From NCBI GenBank assembly GCA_036378155.1, contig DASUXA010000073.1:1-62630 (forward strand): DNA of 62,630 nt, in the 5' to 3' direction. The stretch comes from DASUXA01 sp036378155 (lineage in GTDB: Bacteria; Actinomycetota; Actinomycetes; Mycobacteriales; Micromonosporaceae). Of this stretch, positions 52,604 to 61,578 are shown piece by piece (position 1 is the first letter of the stretch; the number at the start of each line of letters is the position of its first letter). The notes under the pieces are model-generated. The model was not told the origin of the DNA. It ran no database searches and was given only the letters and a program-made list of their open reading frames with translations. The position numbers and the translations under genes are program-made.

Positions 52604-54276
52604 CACTCGACAACGGACACCCCCAGCGGGAACCGCACCGGGGTGTCGCCGAACAGCAGGACGCGGGCCCGGTCGCCGGCGTCGTGCACGGCTCGTACCA
52701 CCGCCTGCGCCTGCTCCGCCGGGCAGTGCACCACCACCTCGTCGTGCTGGAAGAAGACCAGGTGCGCGCCGGTCCCCGACAATGCCGCGCGCAGCGTGGC
52801 GAGCAGCGACAACGCCCATTCCGCCGCGGTCGCCTGGATGACGAAGTTGCGGGTGAACCGACCCCAGGCGCGGGCCGCCTGACCGGGGCGGGTATCGGGG
52901 ACGTCCGGCGCGTCGCCGGACGAGCCGTCGTCGTCGCCCGGTACCCGGACGGCGGCGGACGCGGGCGGGCTGGTGCGACCGAGCCAGGAGCGGACCAGAC
53001 CGCCGCCTTCGCCGGTGCGCGCCGCCTGCTCGACGTACGCGAACGCGACCGGGTACGACCGGCGCAGCGTCGCCAGGGCGGGCGCCGCCTCGCCCCCGGT
53101 CGCCCCGTACATGGCGCCGAGCAGCGCCACCTTGGCGCGTGCCCGGTCGCCGGCGAACGCCTCGTGGGCGAGCGCGGCGTACATGTCGCCGGCACCGGCC
53201 GCCCGCGCCATGCCCGCGTCGCCGGAGACGGCCGCCAGGATGCGCGGCTCGAGTTGCCCGGCGTCGGCGACCACGAACGTCCAGCCGGGGTCGGCGACCA
53301 CCGCGCGCCGCACCACCTTGGGAATTTGCAGCGCTCCCCCGCCTCGGGTCGCCCATCGCCCGGACACCACCCCGCCGGGGACGTACTCCGGGCGGAACCG
53401 CCCGTCGCGCACCCACGTCTGGCACCAGGACCAGCCGTGCGCCGTCCAGATCCGGTACAGCTCCTTGAACTCCAGCAGCAGCGGTACCGCCGGATGCTCG
53501 ACGCGGCGCAGCACCCACGCCCTGGTCGACGGCAGGGTGATGCCGTGGCGGGAGAACGCGCGCAGCACCTCGGCGGGTGACTCCGGATGCAGCCGCTGCC
53601 CGAACGCGGCGTTGATCTTCTCGTTGAGTTCGACGAGCTTGCGCGGCGGACCGCCGACCGGCGACGGCTCGCCCAGCAGGTCGCGCAGGATCGCGTCGTG
53701 CACGTCGACACGCCACGGCAGCCCGTGGTGCGCCATCTCGGCGGCGACCAGCGCGCCGGCGGACTCGGCGGCGAGCAGCAGCCGCATCCGGCGCGGATCG
53801 GCGACCGCCGCCACTCGCCTCGCCTGCTCCCGGTGCACCTCGACGAGCGCGGTGACGGGATCGGCGCCGTCGGCGAGCGCCGGTGCCGACGCCGTGTCGA
53901 ACAGGGTGCCCTGGGCGTCGCCGGGCGGGGTGGGCGCGCGGGCGGGCGGGTCGGTCGGCACCGGCGCGCCGCGCAGCCGCGCCCAGGCGGCGGCGAGCGA
54001 CCGGGGCTCGCCCCAGCGCCCCTCGTACCCGAGCAGCAGCGCCTCCACCAACTCCATGTCGTAGCAGCGTGCCACGGTGACCCCGGCGCGCAGCAGCGTC
54101 GGATAGATCTCGGACGTCGCCGGCCACACCCAGCGCGGGTCGCACCGCTCCCGCTCGGCGACCACGGTCGGCAGCGCCCCGGGCGGGACCGAGGTCGCAG
54201 GCGACGCGACCGGGGACCCGGCGAGGTCGCGCACGCGCGCTCCGCCGTCGGGTTCGGGTACCAGCGCGACGTCCAT
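52585..54276 (-). CDS. Bifunctional 3'-5' exonuclease/DNA polymerase I-like protein (actinobacterial type)
   Basis: A 563-residue family A polymerase relative. The N-terminal third has an exonuclease-like fold (about residues 1-190) with few catalytic acids preserved. The polymerase domain shows motif A VVADAGQLEPRILA, motif B RARAKVALLGAMYGATGG and motif C FFQHDEVVVH. In motif A the usual SQIELR is GQLEPR. Without a 5'-3' nuclease domain and with this size it matches the second polA-like gene common in actinobacteria, thought to act in repair. ATG 54276 has no strong ribosome site. Confidence 0.93.
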   Translation of the reverse strand: MDVALVPEPDGGARVRDLAGSPVASPATSVPPGALPTVVAERERCDPRWVWPATSEIYPTLLRAGVTVARCYDMELVEALLLGYEGRWGEPRSLAAAWARLRGAPVPTDPPARAPTPPGDAQGTLFDTASAPALADGADPVTALVEVHREQARRVAAVADPRRMRLLLAAESAGALVAAEMAHHGLPWRVDVHDAILRDLLGEPSPVGGPPRKLVELNEKINAAFGQRLHPESPAEVLRAFSRHGITLPSTRAWVLRRVEHPAVPLLLEFKELYRIWTAHGWSWCQTWVRDGRFRPEYVPGGVVSGRWATRGGGALQIPKVVRRAVVADPGWTFVVADAGQLEPRILAAVSGDAGMARAAGAGDMYAALAHEAFAGDRARAKVALLGAMYGATGGEAAPALATLRRSYPVAFAYVEQAARTGEGGGLVRSWLGRTSPPASAAVRVPGDDDGSSGDAPDVPDTRPGQAARAWGRFTRNFVIQATAAEWALSLLATLRAALSGTGAHLVFFQHDEVVVHCPAEQAQAVVRAVHDAGDRARVLLFGDTPVRFPLGVSVVECYGDAK

Positions 54277-54413
54277 GGCGCCGATTCAACCCGACGGCTG
54301 CGACAGTCGGCGCGACAGCGGTTCCCGGCCGGCGACGGGGGCTGTACCCGGCGCGTGGTCGCCGTCCGCCCGCCCTGCTAGCGTTCCGCCCGACGCGTGG
54401 GACGGGAGGGCGG

Positions 54414-55427
54414 ATGCTGGTGGTCGGCGCCGACGTCGGCGGTACCTCGGTGCGCGTGGTGGTGGCGAGCACGAGCGGGCAGCGGCTGGGCGCCGGCAGG
54501 GCTGCCGGTGGCAATCCGACTACCCACGACCCGCGCGAGGCGGCCGGTCATCTCGCGGCGGCGCTGGGCGAGGCGCTGCGCGGCGGCGACCCGGCGCGGG
54601 TGGGCGCGGCGGTGCTCGGCGTCGCCGGGTACGCCCGGCTCGCCGCCGACCCGGCGGCCCGCGCGGCGTTCGACGACGCGTGGCGGGGCGTCGGGCTGAC
54701 GTGCCGGTACACGCTGGCGAGCGACGCGCTGGTGGCGTTCGCGGCGGGGACCGCCGAGCCGCACGGCACGGTGCTCATCGCCGGCACCGGGTCGATCGCG
54801 GCGGCGGTGCGCGACCGGCAGTTGGGTCGGATCGCGGACGGGCACGGCTGGCTGCTCGGCGACGACGGGTCGGGGTTCTGGCTCGGTCGCGGCGCGGTAC
54901 GGGTCGCGCTGTCCGATCTGGACCACGCCCGGCAGCCGGGTCCGCTGTCCCGCGCCGTGCTGCGTGCCCTGCTGGGCAGCGACGACATCGCGCCGCGCAT
55001 CCGGGACACCGCTGCCGCGCTGGTCCAGCGGGTCCGCGCCGATCCCCCGGTCGCGCTGGCCGCGCTCGCGCCGCTGGTGTTCGAGGCGTACCGGCTGGGC
55101 GACCCGGCCGCCGTGGCGCTGGTCGAGGGTGCGGCGACCGCGTTGGTGACGACGGTCGGCATCGTGCGTACCCCGGATGACGCCTCGCCCGTGGTGCTCG
55201 CCGGTGGGCTGCTCACCGCCGATACGCCGCTGGCCGCCGAGGTGGCCACCCGCATCGCGAAGACCTGGCCGGACGCGCCCCGTGGTACCGCCGGGGACGG
55301 CGCGGCGGCGGCGGCGTGGCTGGCGGCGCTGGACCTCGCCGCGCGGCGCGCCGCCGACCCCGTCGATACCGCCGATGCCGTCGGTCCGGTCGACCCTGCT
55401 GAACTGCACCGGGCGCTGCTCGGCTGA
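54414..55427 (+). CDS. N-acetylglucosamine kinase-like BadF/BadG-type ATPase
   Basis: A 337-residue ASKHA-fold kinase: VVGADVGGTSVRVVVAS (phosphate 1), LIAGTGSIAAAV (phosphate 2), LLGDDGSGFWLG, and VVLAGGLLT (adenosine motif). The closest functional class is eukaryote-type N-acetylglucosamine kinase. ATG 54414 has GGGAGGG upstream. The converging sugar ABC importer directly downstream supports a role in phosphorylating imported amino sugar (inference). Confidence 0.88.
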   Translation: MLVVGADVGGTSVRVVVASTSGQRLGAGRAAGGNPTTHDPREAAGHLAAALGEALRGGDPARVGAAVLGVAGYARLAADPAARAAFDDAWRGVGLTCRYTLASDALVAFAAGTAEPHGTVLIAGTGSIAAAVRDRQLGRIADGHGWLLGDDGSGFWLGRGAVRVALSDLDHARQPGPLSRAVLRALLGSDDIAPRIRDTAAALVQRVRADPPVALAALAPLVFEAYRLGDPAAVALVEGAATALVTTVGIVRTPDDASPVVLAGGLLTADTPLAAEVATRIAKTWPDAPRGTAGDGAAAAAWLAALDLAARRAADPVDTADAVGPVDPAELHRALLG

Positions 55428-55452
55428 GATCGCCGATGCCCGAAGCGCGGCG

Positions 55453-56301
55453 TCAGCCCTTGACCGCGCCCGCGGTGAGCCCGGTCGCGATGTTCTTCTG
55501 GATGATCAGGAAGAACACCACCACCGGCAGCGACGTCAGGGTCGCGCCGGCCATCAACGGTCCCCACGTGGTGCCGCGCAGCGTCTGGTTGGAGGCGAGC
55601 CAGACCATCAGGGTCTGCTTGTCCGGGCTGCTGGTCAGGGTGTTGACGATGATGAACTCGTTCCACGCCTGGATGAAGCCGTAGATCGAGGTGGCGACCA
55701 GTCCGGGCGCGGTGAGCGGCAGGATGATCCGCCAGAACGTCTGCCACCGGGTACACCCGTCGACGAGTGCCGCCTCGTCGAGTTCGCGGGGCACGTTCGA
55801 GATGAAACCGCGCAGCGTCCACACCGTGTACGGCAGCACGAACACCAGGTACGTGAGGATCACGCCGGGCAGCGTGTCGGTCAGTTGGGCGCGGTTGAGC
55901 ATCAGGAACAGCGGGATGACCACGGCGTTGAACGGGACCATCTGCACCAGCAGGATCGCGGTGATGTACGCGCGGCGGCCGTAGAACTGGAACCGGGCGA
56001 TCGCCAGCGCCCCGAGGAAGCCGACGACCAGGCTCAGCACCACCGAGGCGGCGGTGATCAGCAGGCTGTTCTTCAGGTCGTCGACGAAGTGCGGGGCGTG
56101 CAGCGCCGAAAAGAAGTTGTCCAGCGTCGGATGGTCGGGCAGGAACTTCGGTGTGAACGTCTGGACCTCGTTGACCGGCTTGAACGCGGTGTTGATCATC
56201 CAGTACACCGGGAACGCCATCACCACGGCGAAGCCGATGCCCACGGCGTTGAACGCCCCTGTCGCCAGGCGTGCGCCCACGCCCCGTGCAGCCCCGGCCA
56301 T
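55453..56301 (-). CDS. Carbohydrate ABC transporter permease, MalG type
   Basis: A 282-residue permease with six membrane helices and the EAA loop EAALVDGCTRWQTFWRIILPLTAPGL. The N-terminal YWMINTAFKP block is typical of MalG-like subunits. The start codon shares one base with the stop of the upstream permease gene (TGATG), a form of tight coupling. Part of the three-gene importer 55453-58883. Confidence 0.95.
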   Translation of the reverse strand: MAGAARGVGARLATGAFNAVGIGFAVVMAFPVYWMINTAFKPVNEVQTFTPKFLPDHPTLDNFFSALHAPHFVDDLKNSLLITAASVVLSLVVGFLGALAIARFQFYGRRAYITAILLVQMVPFNAVVIPLFLMLNRAQLTDTLPGVILTYLVFVLPYTVWTLRGFISNVPRELDEAALVDGCTRWQTFWRIILPLTAPGLVATSIYGFIQAWNEFIIVNTLTSSPDKQTLMVWLASNQTLRGTTWGPLMAGATLTSLPVVVFFLIIQKNIATGLTAGAVKG

Positions 56302-57272
56302 CAGTCGAGTTCTCCCATCTGGAACATGCGGCGGATGTAGAAGGCCATGACGCCGAGCATCAGCAGCACGGTCAGCACCGCGATCGCCGAGCCCAGGCTG
56401 TAGTTGCTGCGGCTGAACGACTGCACGTACGAGTAGATGCCGAGGGTGAAGTAGTCCTGCTCGGGCTTGGTGTCCCGCATCACCCAGATCTGCTCGAACA
56501 CCTGCATGTCCCAGATCACCGACAGCGTGGTCACGATGACGATCAACGGACGCAGGATGGGCAGCGTGACGTGCCGGAAGACCTGGGCGGAGCTGGCACC
56601 GTCCACGGTGGCCGCCTCTTCCAGTTCCTTCGGTACCTGCGACATCCCGGCGTGCAGGGTGATCGCCAGGAACGGGATCGCGCCCCACAGCACGACCGCG
56701 GTGATCACGACGAAGCCCTGTACCGGGCTGATGAACCAGCTGTGCTCGTGGAAGTCCACCCCGGGCAGCCGGTCGATCAGCCAGTTCACCACGCCGAAGT
56801 CGGCGTCCACGAGCCACTTGAACACCTGGGTCGACACGAGGCGGGGCATCGCCCAGACGAACAGCATCGCGACGATCATCGCCAGCCGTACCCAGGTGGA
56901 CACCCGTCGCATGAGCAGCGCGACGAGCAGCCCGACACCGATGGACAGCACCACGGCGACCACGGTGAACACCACGGTACGTGCGACGACGTGCCAGAAG
57001 AACGGGTCGGTCAGGGTACGGGTGTAGTTGTCGAGTCCGACCCAGGGCGGGGCGGTTCCGGTGATGAGCTGCCGCAACGACATCCGCTGGAAGGACAGCA
57101 CGATCATCCAGCCCAGCGGGTACCCGAGCAGCGCCACGAGGACCACCAGCGACGGGGCGACGAGCAGCCACGCCGCGCCGGGGGTGGGCCGGCGCGCGAG
57201 ACGGCGGCGGCTCGGTACGGCGGTGGCCGGGCTGGCCGGGACGTCCACAGTGGGCCGGGTGGCCACGTCCAT
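56301..57272 (-). CDS. Carbohydrate ABC transporter permease, MalF type
   Basis: A 323-residue permease with six membrane helices, LLVAPSLVVLVALLGYPLGW near the start and the EAA loop EEAATVDGASSAQVFRHVTLPILRPL. ATG 57272 has GAGGAG at spacing 8. It pairs with the MalG-type subunit. No ATPase gene is present in the cluster, so a shared MsiK-type ATPase encoded elsewhere probably energises it, as known for Streptomyces sugar importers. Confidence 0.95.
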   Translation of the reverse strand: MDVATRPTVDVPASPATAVPSRRRLARRPTPGAAWLLVAPSLVVLVALLGYPLGWMIVLSFQRMSLRQLITGTAPPWVGLDNYTRTLTDPFFWHVVARTVVFTVVAVVLSIGVGLLVALLMRRVSTWVRLAMIVAMLFVWAMPRLVSTQVFKWLVDADFGVVNWLIDRLPGVDFHEHSWFISPVQGFVVITAVVLWGAIPFLAITLHAGMSQVPKELEEAATVDGASSAQVFRHVTLPILRPLIVIVTTLSVIWDMQVFEQIWVMRDTKPEQDYFTLGIYSYVQSFSRSNYSLGSAIAVLTVLLMLGVMAFYIRRMFQMGELD

Positions 57273-57350
57273 TCGGTGCTCCTCGGTTCGGTGCGCGCAC
57301 ACCGTCAGCGCGTGTGTCGTCGGGTGCTCAGTCGGTGGCCGGCTGTGCTC

Positions 57351-57464
57351 GGCCGGGTGTGTCGTCACGGGCGTACAACCCTGGTGATGTGCGTACACCG
57401 TCAGGGTTGTGAGCGTCCTGGGACGCTTACCTCGCCGGTGAGGTGCGTACATCACCAGGGTTGT
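57351..57464. repeat. Stem-loop repeat, family member 2, with nested inverted repeats
   Basis: The 57351-57413 part aligns with the repeat at 17649-17711. Its stem is ACAACCCTG (57375-57383) with CAGGGTTGT (57402-57410). A 15-bp inverted repeat also joins 57375-57389 to 57450-57464, and small hairpins AGCGTCC/GGACGCT (57412-57427) and ACCTC/GAGGT (57429-57444) lie between. The element occupies the 309-base gap between the sugar-binding protein and permease genes. No gene is seen in the gap. It may act as a transcript-end or RNA-stability element separating the highly needed binding protein from the permeases. Confidence 0.68.
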
Positions 57465-57581
57465 GGACCTCGACCGGTACACCTGCAGGACGGCGGACGC
57501 GACGCCCCCGTTTGTCCGGCAGCCGAGGCCCTGATCGTGGTGTGTGCGCGGCGCGTGCCGCGCCGCGCACACACCACACGG

Positions 57582-58883
57582 TCAGCCGTTGAGGATCTGC
57601 GTGATCTGAGCGTCGGCGTCCTTGGCCGCGTCAGCCACCGACTTCTTGCCGGTGACCATGTCGACCAGCATCTGCTGCAGGACGTTTCCCTTCTCCACGT
57701 CCGCCCACTTCGGCGCGAGCGGGGTGAACCAGCTCGACTTCGCCGCCTGGGCGGTCGCCTCCGAGCCCTTCACCTGCGCCGCCTGGTCGAGCATCGTGGT
57801 GTTGTTCGGCAGGACGCCCTTCTGGATCAGCGCGCTCTGCGCCTTGCTGTCGGTGAAGTACTTGATCCATTCGGCGGCGAGCGCGGTGTTCTTGCTCTTG
57901 GCGGTGACGCCCAGGTCGGAGCCGCCGAGGAAGGACGGGATGCCGGGCATCGCTGCCGCAGCGACCTTGCCCTTGACCGCGGTGTCGACCATCGGCGAGT
58001 TCGGGTCGTTCGGGTCCTTGTGCTGCGACTGCACCGCGCCGAGTTCCCAGCCGTTGCCGTACAGCATGGCGGCGTGCCCCTGGGCGAAGATCGCGTCCTG
58101 GTCGTTCTCGTCCTTCGTCGGGTCACCCTTCGAGTACGTCTTGGCCAGGTCGACCCACTGCTGCAGACCCTTCTGCGCCTCCGGCGCCGACAGGGTGCCC
58201 TGCCACTTGTCGCCGTCCTTCTTGGCGATCTGACCGCCCGCCCCGTACACGAAGGACATCGCCGCGTACCAGTACTTGCCGGGCATGTAGAACGTGGCGA
58301 ACTTCGGGTCGGCGGCGTTCTTCGTCTTCAGCGTGTCGGCTGCCTTGAGCAGGTCGTCGTACGTCGTCGGCGCCTTGAGCCCGGCGGCGTCGAACAGGTC
58401 GGTGCGGTAGATCAGCACCCGCGCTCCGGCGTAGTACGGCACGCAGTACGTCTTGCCGTCCAGCTCGCACGGCGCGGCGAGACCCTGCAGCCAGCTACCC
58501 GAGTTGTCGAACCGGCTCTTGCGGCTGGACAGGTCGGCGAACGCGCCGTTGAACACGTACTTCGGCATCTCGGTGTTGCCCAGTTCGATCACGTCGGGCA
58601 CGTCGTTGCCGGCCAGCGTGGAGTCCAGTTTGGTCAGGTGGTTGGCCCACTGCTGGTACTCCACCACGACGTCGGCTCCGGTGGCCGCCTTGAACCGGGC
58701 GTTGGCGTCGTCGACCACGTCCTTCCAGCCGGACTGGGCGTCGACCATCAGCCACACCTTGACGGTCTTGCCCTTGCCGTCGAGCGAGTCGCTGCCCGCC
58801 GAACTCGAGCCGTTCGAGCCGCAGGCCGCGGCCCCGAGCAGCGTTGCCGCGAGCGCCGCGGCGAGCGCGATCTTGCGCGTCAC
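57582..58883 (-). CDS. Sugar ABC transporter substrate-binding lipoprotein
   Basis: A 433-residue MalE-type binding protein. The signal peptide ends in lipobox LGAAAC, Cys21 being lipidated, followed by a Gly/Ser-rich linker. Mature-domain features are VKVWLMVDAQSGWKDVVDDANARFKAATG and YQQWANHLTKLDSTLAGNDVPDVIELGNTEM. GTG 58883 is preceded by AAGGAGG. It is the first gene of the importer and has its own candidate operator upstream. The likely ligand is a sugar or amino sugar, given the N-acetylglucosamine-kinase-like gene nearby. Confidence 0.95.
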   Translation of the reverse strand: MTRKIALAAALAATLLGAAACGSNGSSSAGSDSLDGKGKTVKVWLMVDAQSGWKDVVDDANARFKAATGADVVVEYQQWANHLTKLDSTLAGNDVPDVIELGNTEMPKYVFNGAFADLSSRKSRFDNSGSWLQGLAAPCELDGKTYCVPYYAGARVLIYRTDLFDAAGLKAPTTYDDLLKAADTLKTKNAADPKFATFYMPGKYWYAAMSFVYGAGGQIAKKDGDKWQGTLSAPEAQKGLQQWVDLAKTYSKGDPTKDENDQDAIFAQGHAAMLYGNGWELGAVQSQHKDPNDPNSPMVDTAVKGKVAAAAMPGIPSFLGGSDLGVTAKSKNTALAAEWIKYFTDSKAQSALIQKGVLPNNTTMLDQAAQVKGSEATAQAAKSSWFTPLAPKWADVEKGNVLQQMLVDMVTGKKSVADAAKDADAQITQILNG

Positions 58884-58918
58884 GCGATCCTCCTTGAATC
58901 ACCGGTACCGGCGGGTAT

Positions 58919-58953
58919 GTTTCAGCAAAGAGTCTTAACTGTTTCGCTAAAAC
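58919..58953. promoter_or_regulatory. Possible operator upstream of the sugar importer
   Basis: An A+T-rich segment with imperfect inverted repeats GTTTCAGC (58919-58926) and GCTAAAAC (58946-58953; 7 of 8 pair), plus a direct repeat GTTTCGC at 58941-58947. It lies 36-70 bases before the importer start. A LacI-, ROK- or GntR-type regulator is plausible, but none is encoded in the window. Confidence 0.4.
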
Positions 58954-59005
58954 TTCGTACTCGGCGGTGGGTGATGTCAAGAGCACGGCCGGCCGTATCA
59001 AACTG

Positions 59006-59683
59006 TTACGAAGCGAAGGTGCGGGCGAGCAGCACGTACCCGAGCGCGTACGGAGCCGCCCCGGCGATCTCGACCACCGAGGTGACCACCGAGTGCGGCC
59101 CGAGTCCGAGCAGCGCGGCGGTACCGCCGAGCGAGTACACCGCCGCGCCGATGCCCAGCAGCAGTCCCGCCGCGCGGGCCCCGGTCCGGACCAGCATGCG
59201 CGCGAGCATCGCGTAGCCGACCGGGAACAGCACGTTGGCCACCAGCACGATCACCGTGGCGCTCAGGTCGAGGTCCGCCGAGGTGTGCACGAACTGGGGC
59301 GCGTACTTCGCGGTCGCCGGGTTGTGCGAGCCGTCGAAGACGATCAGTCCGAACCACGACACGGTGCCGACGATCGCGGTGTACACCGAGGCGAGCCCGC
59401 GCCGGCGGATCCTGCCCGCGACGAGTGCCAGGACGCCCGCCAGGCATACGGCCTGGATCAGCAGGCTGGCGGCTTCGGTGAGGTGGGTGATCTCGTACCA
59501 GGTGGGGTGCGCCGCGATGTGGTACCCGTCGCGGGCCGGGTGCAGGATCACCGTGAGGAGAAACAGCGGCCCGCCGATCAGCGCGGTCAGCCGTACCACC
59601 GAGCGAACGTCGCCCAGGTCGGCACGCGGTCCGGCCGGTGCGGCGCCGGATACGCCGAGTGGCTGGCTCTCGGTGCTCGTCAT
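59006..59683 (-). CDS. Multi-pass membrane protein of unknown function
   Basis: A 225-residue protein with about six membrane helices (for example SVVRLTALIGGPLFLLTVIL, LIQAVCLAGVLALVAG, VIVLVANVLFPVGYAML). HPARDGYHIAAHPTWYEITH between the first helices has several His and Asp residues that could bind metal, but no family motif is recognised with confidence. The start is ATG 59683 with GGGGGA about 10 bases upstream. No operon partner; the neighbouring importer gene is divergent in promoter but on the same strand. Confidence 0.75.
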   Translation of the reverse strand: MTSTESQPLGVSGAAPAGPRADLGDVRSVVRLTALIGGPLFLLTVILHPARDGYHIAAHPTWYEITHLTEAASLLIQAVCLAGVLALVAGRIRRRGLASVYTAIVGTVSWFGLIVFDGSHNPATAKYAPQFVHTSADLDLSATVIVLVANVLFPVGYAMLARMLVRTGARAAGLLLGIGAAVYSLGGTAALLGLGPHSVVTSVVEIAGAAPYALGYVLLARTFAS

Positions 59684-59834
59684 CTCATGTCCCCCGTGGG
59701 TGTGATCGGGCGCGTTGGGGCACGCCGAGCGGCGTCAACAACGCGCTAACTCGTACAGTTCCGTAAAGGTTAGCGGTCGCGAGCCGGGTCCGCATCCCCC
59801 TTCGCCGGGGCGAGCGCCACTGGTGCCCTGTCGA

Positions 59835-60653
59835 TCAGCAGGGGTCGGTACGGGTCAACTCCCAGAACGCGACCGCGGCGGCAGCCGCCACGTTCAGGGA
59901 GTCCACACCGCGACGCATCGGTATCGCCACCCGGTGGTCGCTGGCACGCACCGCGGAGCCGGACAGCCCGGAGCCTTCCGCGCCGAACAGCAGCGCCGGG
60001 CGTTGCCGCGCGGCGGCGTCGAGCCGCTGGATCGGCAGCGCGTCGCCCGCAGGAGTCAGCGCGAGCAGGGTGAACCCGGCGTCACGGACCTGCCGCAGCG
60101 CCGCCGGCCACGGCTCCAGCCGGGCGTACGGGACGGCGAACACCTCGCCCATGCTGACCCGGACACTGCGCCGGTACAGCGGATCCGCGCACGACGGCGA
60201 CAGCAGGACCGCGTCCATGCCGAGCCCGGCGGCACCGCGAAAAATCGCGCCCAGATTGGTGTGATTATTCAGGTTTTCCAGGATCACCACGCGCCGCGCG
60301 GTGGACAGCACCTCGGCGGCGTCCCGCAGCGGCTTGCGGTGGAACGAGGCGAGCACGCCGCGATGGACGTGGAAACCGGTGACGGCTTCCAGCACGCGCT
60401 GACTGCCGGTGTACATCGGCGCGTCAGCGAACGTCAGCTCGGACTCCAGGTCGGCGAACTGGTCGACACGCTTGGCGTCGACCAGCACCGAGCGCGGCCG
60501 GTACCCGGCGCGCAGCGCCCGACGCAGCACGAGTTCGCCTTCGGCGATGAACAGCCCGTGCGGCGGTTCCCAGCGGGTACGCAGTTCGACGTCGGTCAGC
60601 GCCCGGTAGTCGGCGACGCGCTCGTCGTCCGGGTCGTCGATCGGGTACCGCAC
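59835..60653 (-). CDS. TrmH-family (SPOUT) RNA methyltransferase
   Basis: A protein of about 272 residues that methylates ribose in rRNA or tRNA using S-adenosylmethionine. The N-terminal substrate-binding region has FIAEGELVLRRAL. The SPOUT knot motifs are NHTNLGAIFRGAAGLG (motif 1), LLFGAEGSGLS (motif 2) and IPMRRGVDSLNVAAAAAVAFWEL (motif 3). I prefer GTG 60653, which gives the conserved beginning VRYPIDDPDDERVADYRALT. A GTG at 60752 overlaps the upstream gene and would add 33 Arg/Asp-rich residues. The exact target nucleotide is unknown. Confidence 0.93.
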   Translation of the reverse strand: MRYPIDDPDDERVADYRALTDVELRTRWEPPHGLFIAEGELVLRRALRAGYRPRSVLVDAKRVDQFADLESELTFADAPMYTGSQRVLEAVTGFHVHRGVLASFHRKPLRDAAEVLSTARRVVILENLNNHTNLGAIFRGAAGLGMDAVLLSPSCADPLYRRSVRVSMGEVFAVPYARLEPWPAALRQVRDAGFTLLALTPAGDALPIQRLDAAARQRPALLFGAEGSGLSGSAVRASDHRVAIPMRRGVDSLNVAAAAAVAFWELTRTDPC

Positions 60654-60720
60654 GGCGGTATTGTCGCGACCCCGGTCGCGGTCCCGACCGGTGGGGCTGC
60701 CATGGGTGACGCGTCGACCG

Positions 60721-61404
60721 TCACCGGGGCTGGTCGGGTACCAGTCGCTCACGCGCCCCGGTCAGCCCGATGCCGGCCGCCACGACCAGCAGCGCGCCGA
60801 GCACCGGCACGACCCCGGCGACCGCGCCGCCGATCGCGAGCAGCGGGGCGGCGAGTATCAGCAGCACGCCGTCGCCCCGGCCCAGCACCCTGGAACGGGC
60901 GATGGCGACCCCGGCGAGCAGCCAACTGAGCCCGACGGCGACGACTCCGATTGCGACCAGCAGCGGCGGCGCGTCCCCGGCGAGCTGCGACCAGCGCAGC
61001 GCGGGACGGACACCCGTCGCGGAAGCCACGACGGGCGTCCGCAGGGTCGCCAGCAGCAGCCCGGTGCCGACGATCGCGCTGATCAGGGCCGCCAGCGCGT
61101 ACCGGCGGCCACGCGCCCCGGTCAGCGCCGTGGCGAGCGCCGCCAGCCCGACGAGCTGGGCGACCGCCGCGAGGATGCCGACCACGGGCGCTTCCGGTGC
61201 GCCCCGCCCGAGCAGTACCGCGATCGCGACGAGGACCGCCGCGCCGGGCAGCGCGACCAGTCTGCGGCTGCCCCGCCTGCGCCGGGCCAGCACGGTCGGC
61301 TCGGGTGCCGGCGGTACCGGTCCCGGCCGGGACGCCGGCCGGGACACCACGAACAGCGGACCGGTCGCGTCCAGCCAACGCGGTTCCCGCTTGGTACGGG
61401 CCAT
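60721..61404 (-). CDS. Multi-pass membrane protein of unknown function
   Basis: A 227-residue protein with a basic, Pro-rich N-terminus of about 50 residues and six membrane helices (LVALPGAAVLVAIAVLLG, VVGILAAVAQLVGLAALATAL, ALAALISAIVGTGLLLATL, and so on). No family motif is recognised. ATG 61404 has GGGGAGGGG upstream. Its 3' end lies just before, or overlaps, the start region of the RNA methyltransferase, so the two may be cotranscribed. Confidence 0.75.
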   Translation of the reverse strand: MARTKREPRWLDATGPLFVVSRPASRPGPVPPAPEPTVLARRRRGSRRLVALPGAAVLVAIAVLLGRGAPEAPVVGILAAVAQLVGLAALATALTGARGRRYALAALISAIVGTGLLLATLRTPVVASATGVRPALRWSQLAGDAPPLLVAIGVVAVGLSWLLAGVAIARSRVLGRGDGVLLILAAPLLAIGGAVAGVVPVLGALLVVAAGIGLTGARERLVPDQPR

Positions 61405-61529
61405 CGCGGTTCCCCTCCCCCGCCGGGCTCGACCACGCCCCGACGCTGCTGATGCTGTCAGCAGTGAGGGCGCGGCGGGCCCGGTTCAGCTGGGGATCAC
61501 CCGCGACGGGGGATGGGGTGTGCCCTCCC

Positions 61530-61575
61530 GCGTGGACGAGCCGGCCCGCCGCGTCGCGGGCCGGCTCGTCCACGC
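61530..61575 (-). terminator. Terminator hairpin of the SPFH gene
   Basis: A perfect 20-bp stem (61530-61549 with 61556-61575) with a 6-base loop cgcgtc, starting 3 bases after the stop codon of the minus-strand SPFH gene. It also separates that gene from the membrane protein gene at 61404. No U-tract. Confidence 0.85.
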
Positions 61576-61578
61576 CGG

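Noticed and set aside
57285..57581. Open frame extending the MalF-type permease N-terminus through the repeat region
   Set aside because: The extra residues come from inverted-repeat DNA and the ATG at 57272 has a strong ribosome site and the normal family length.
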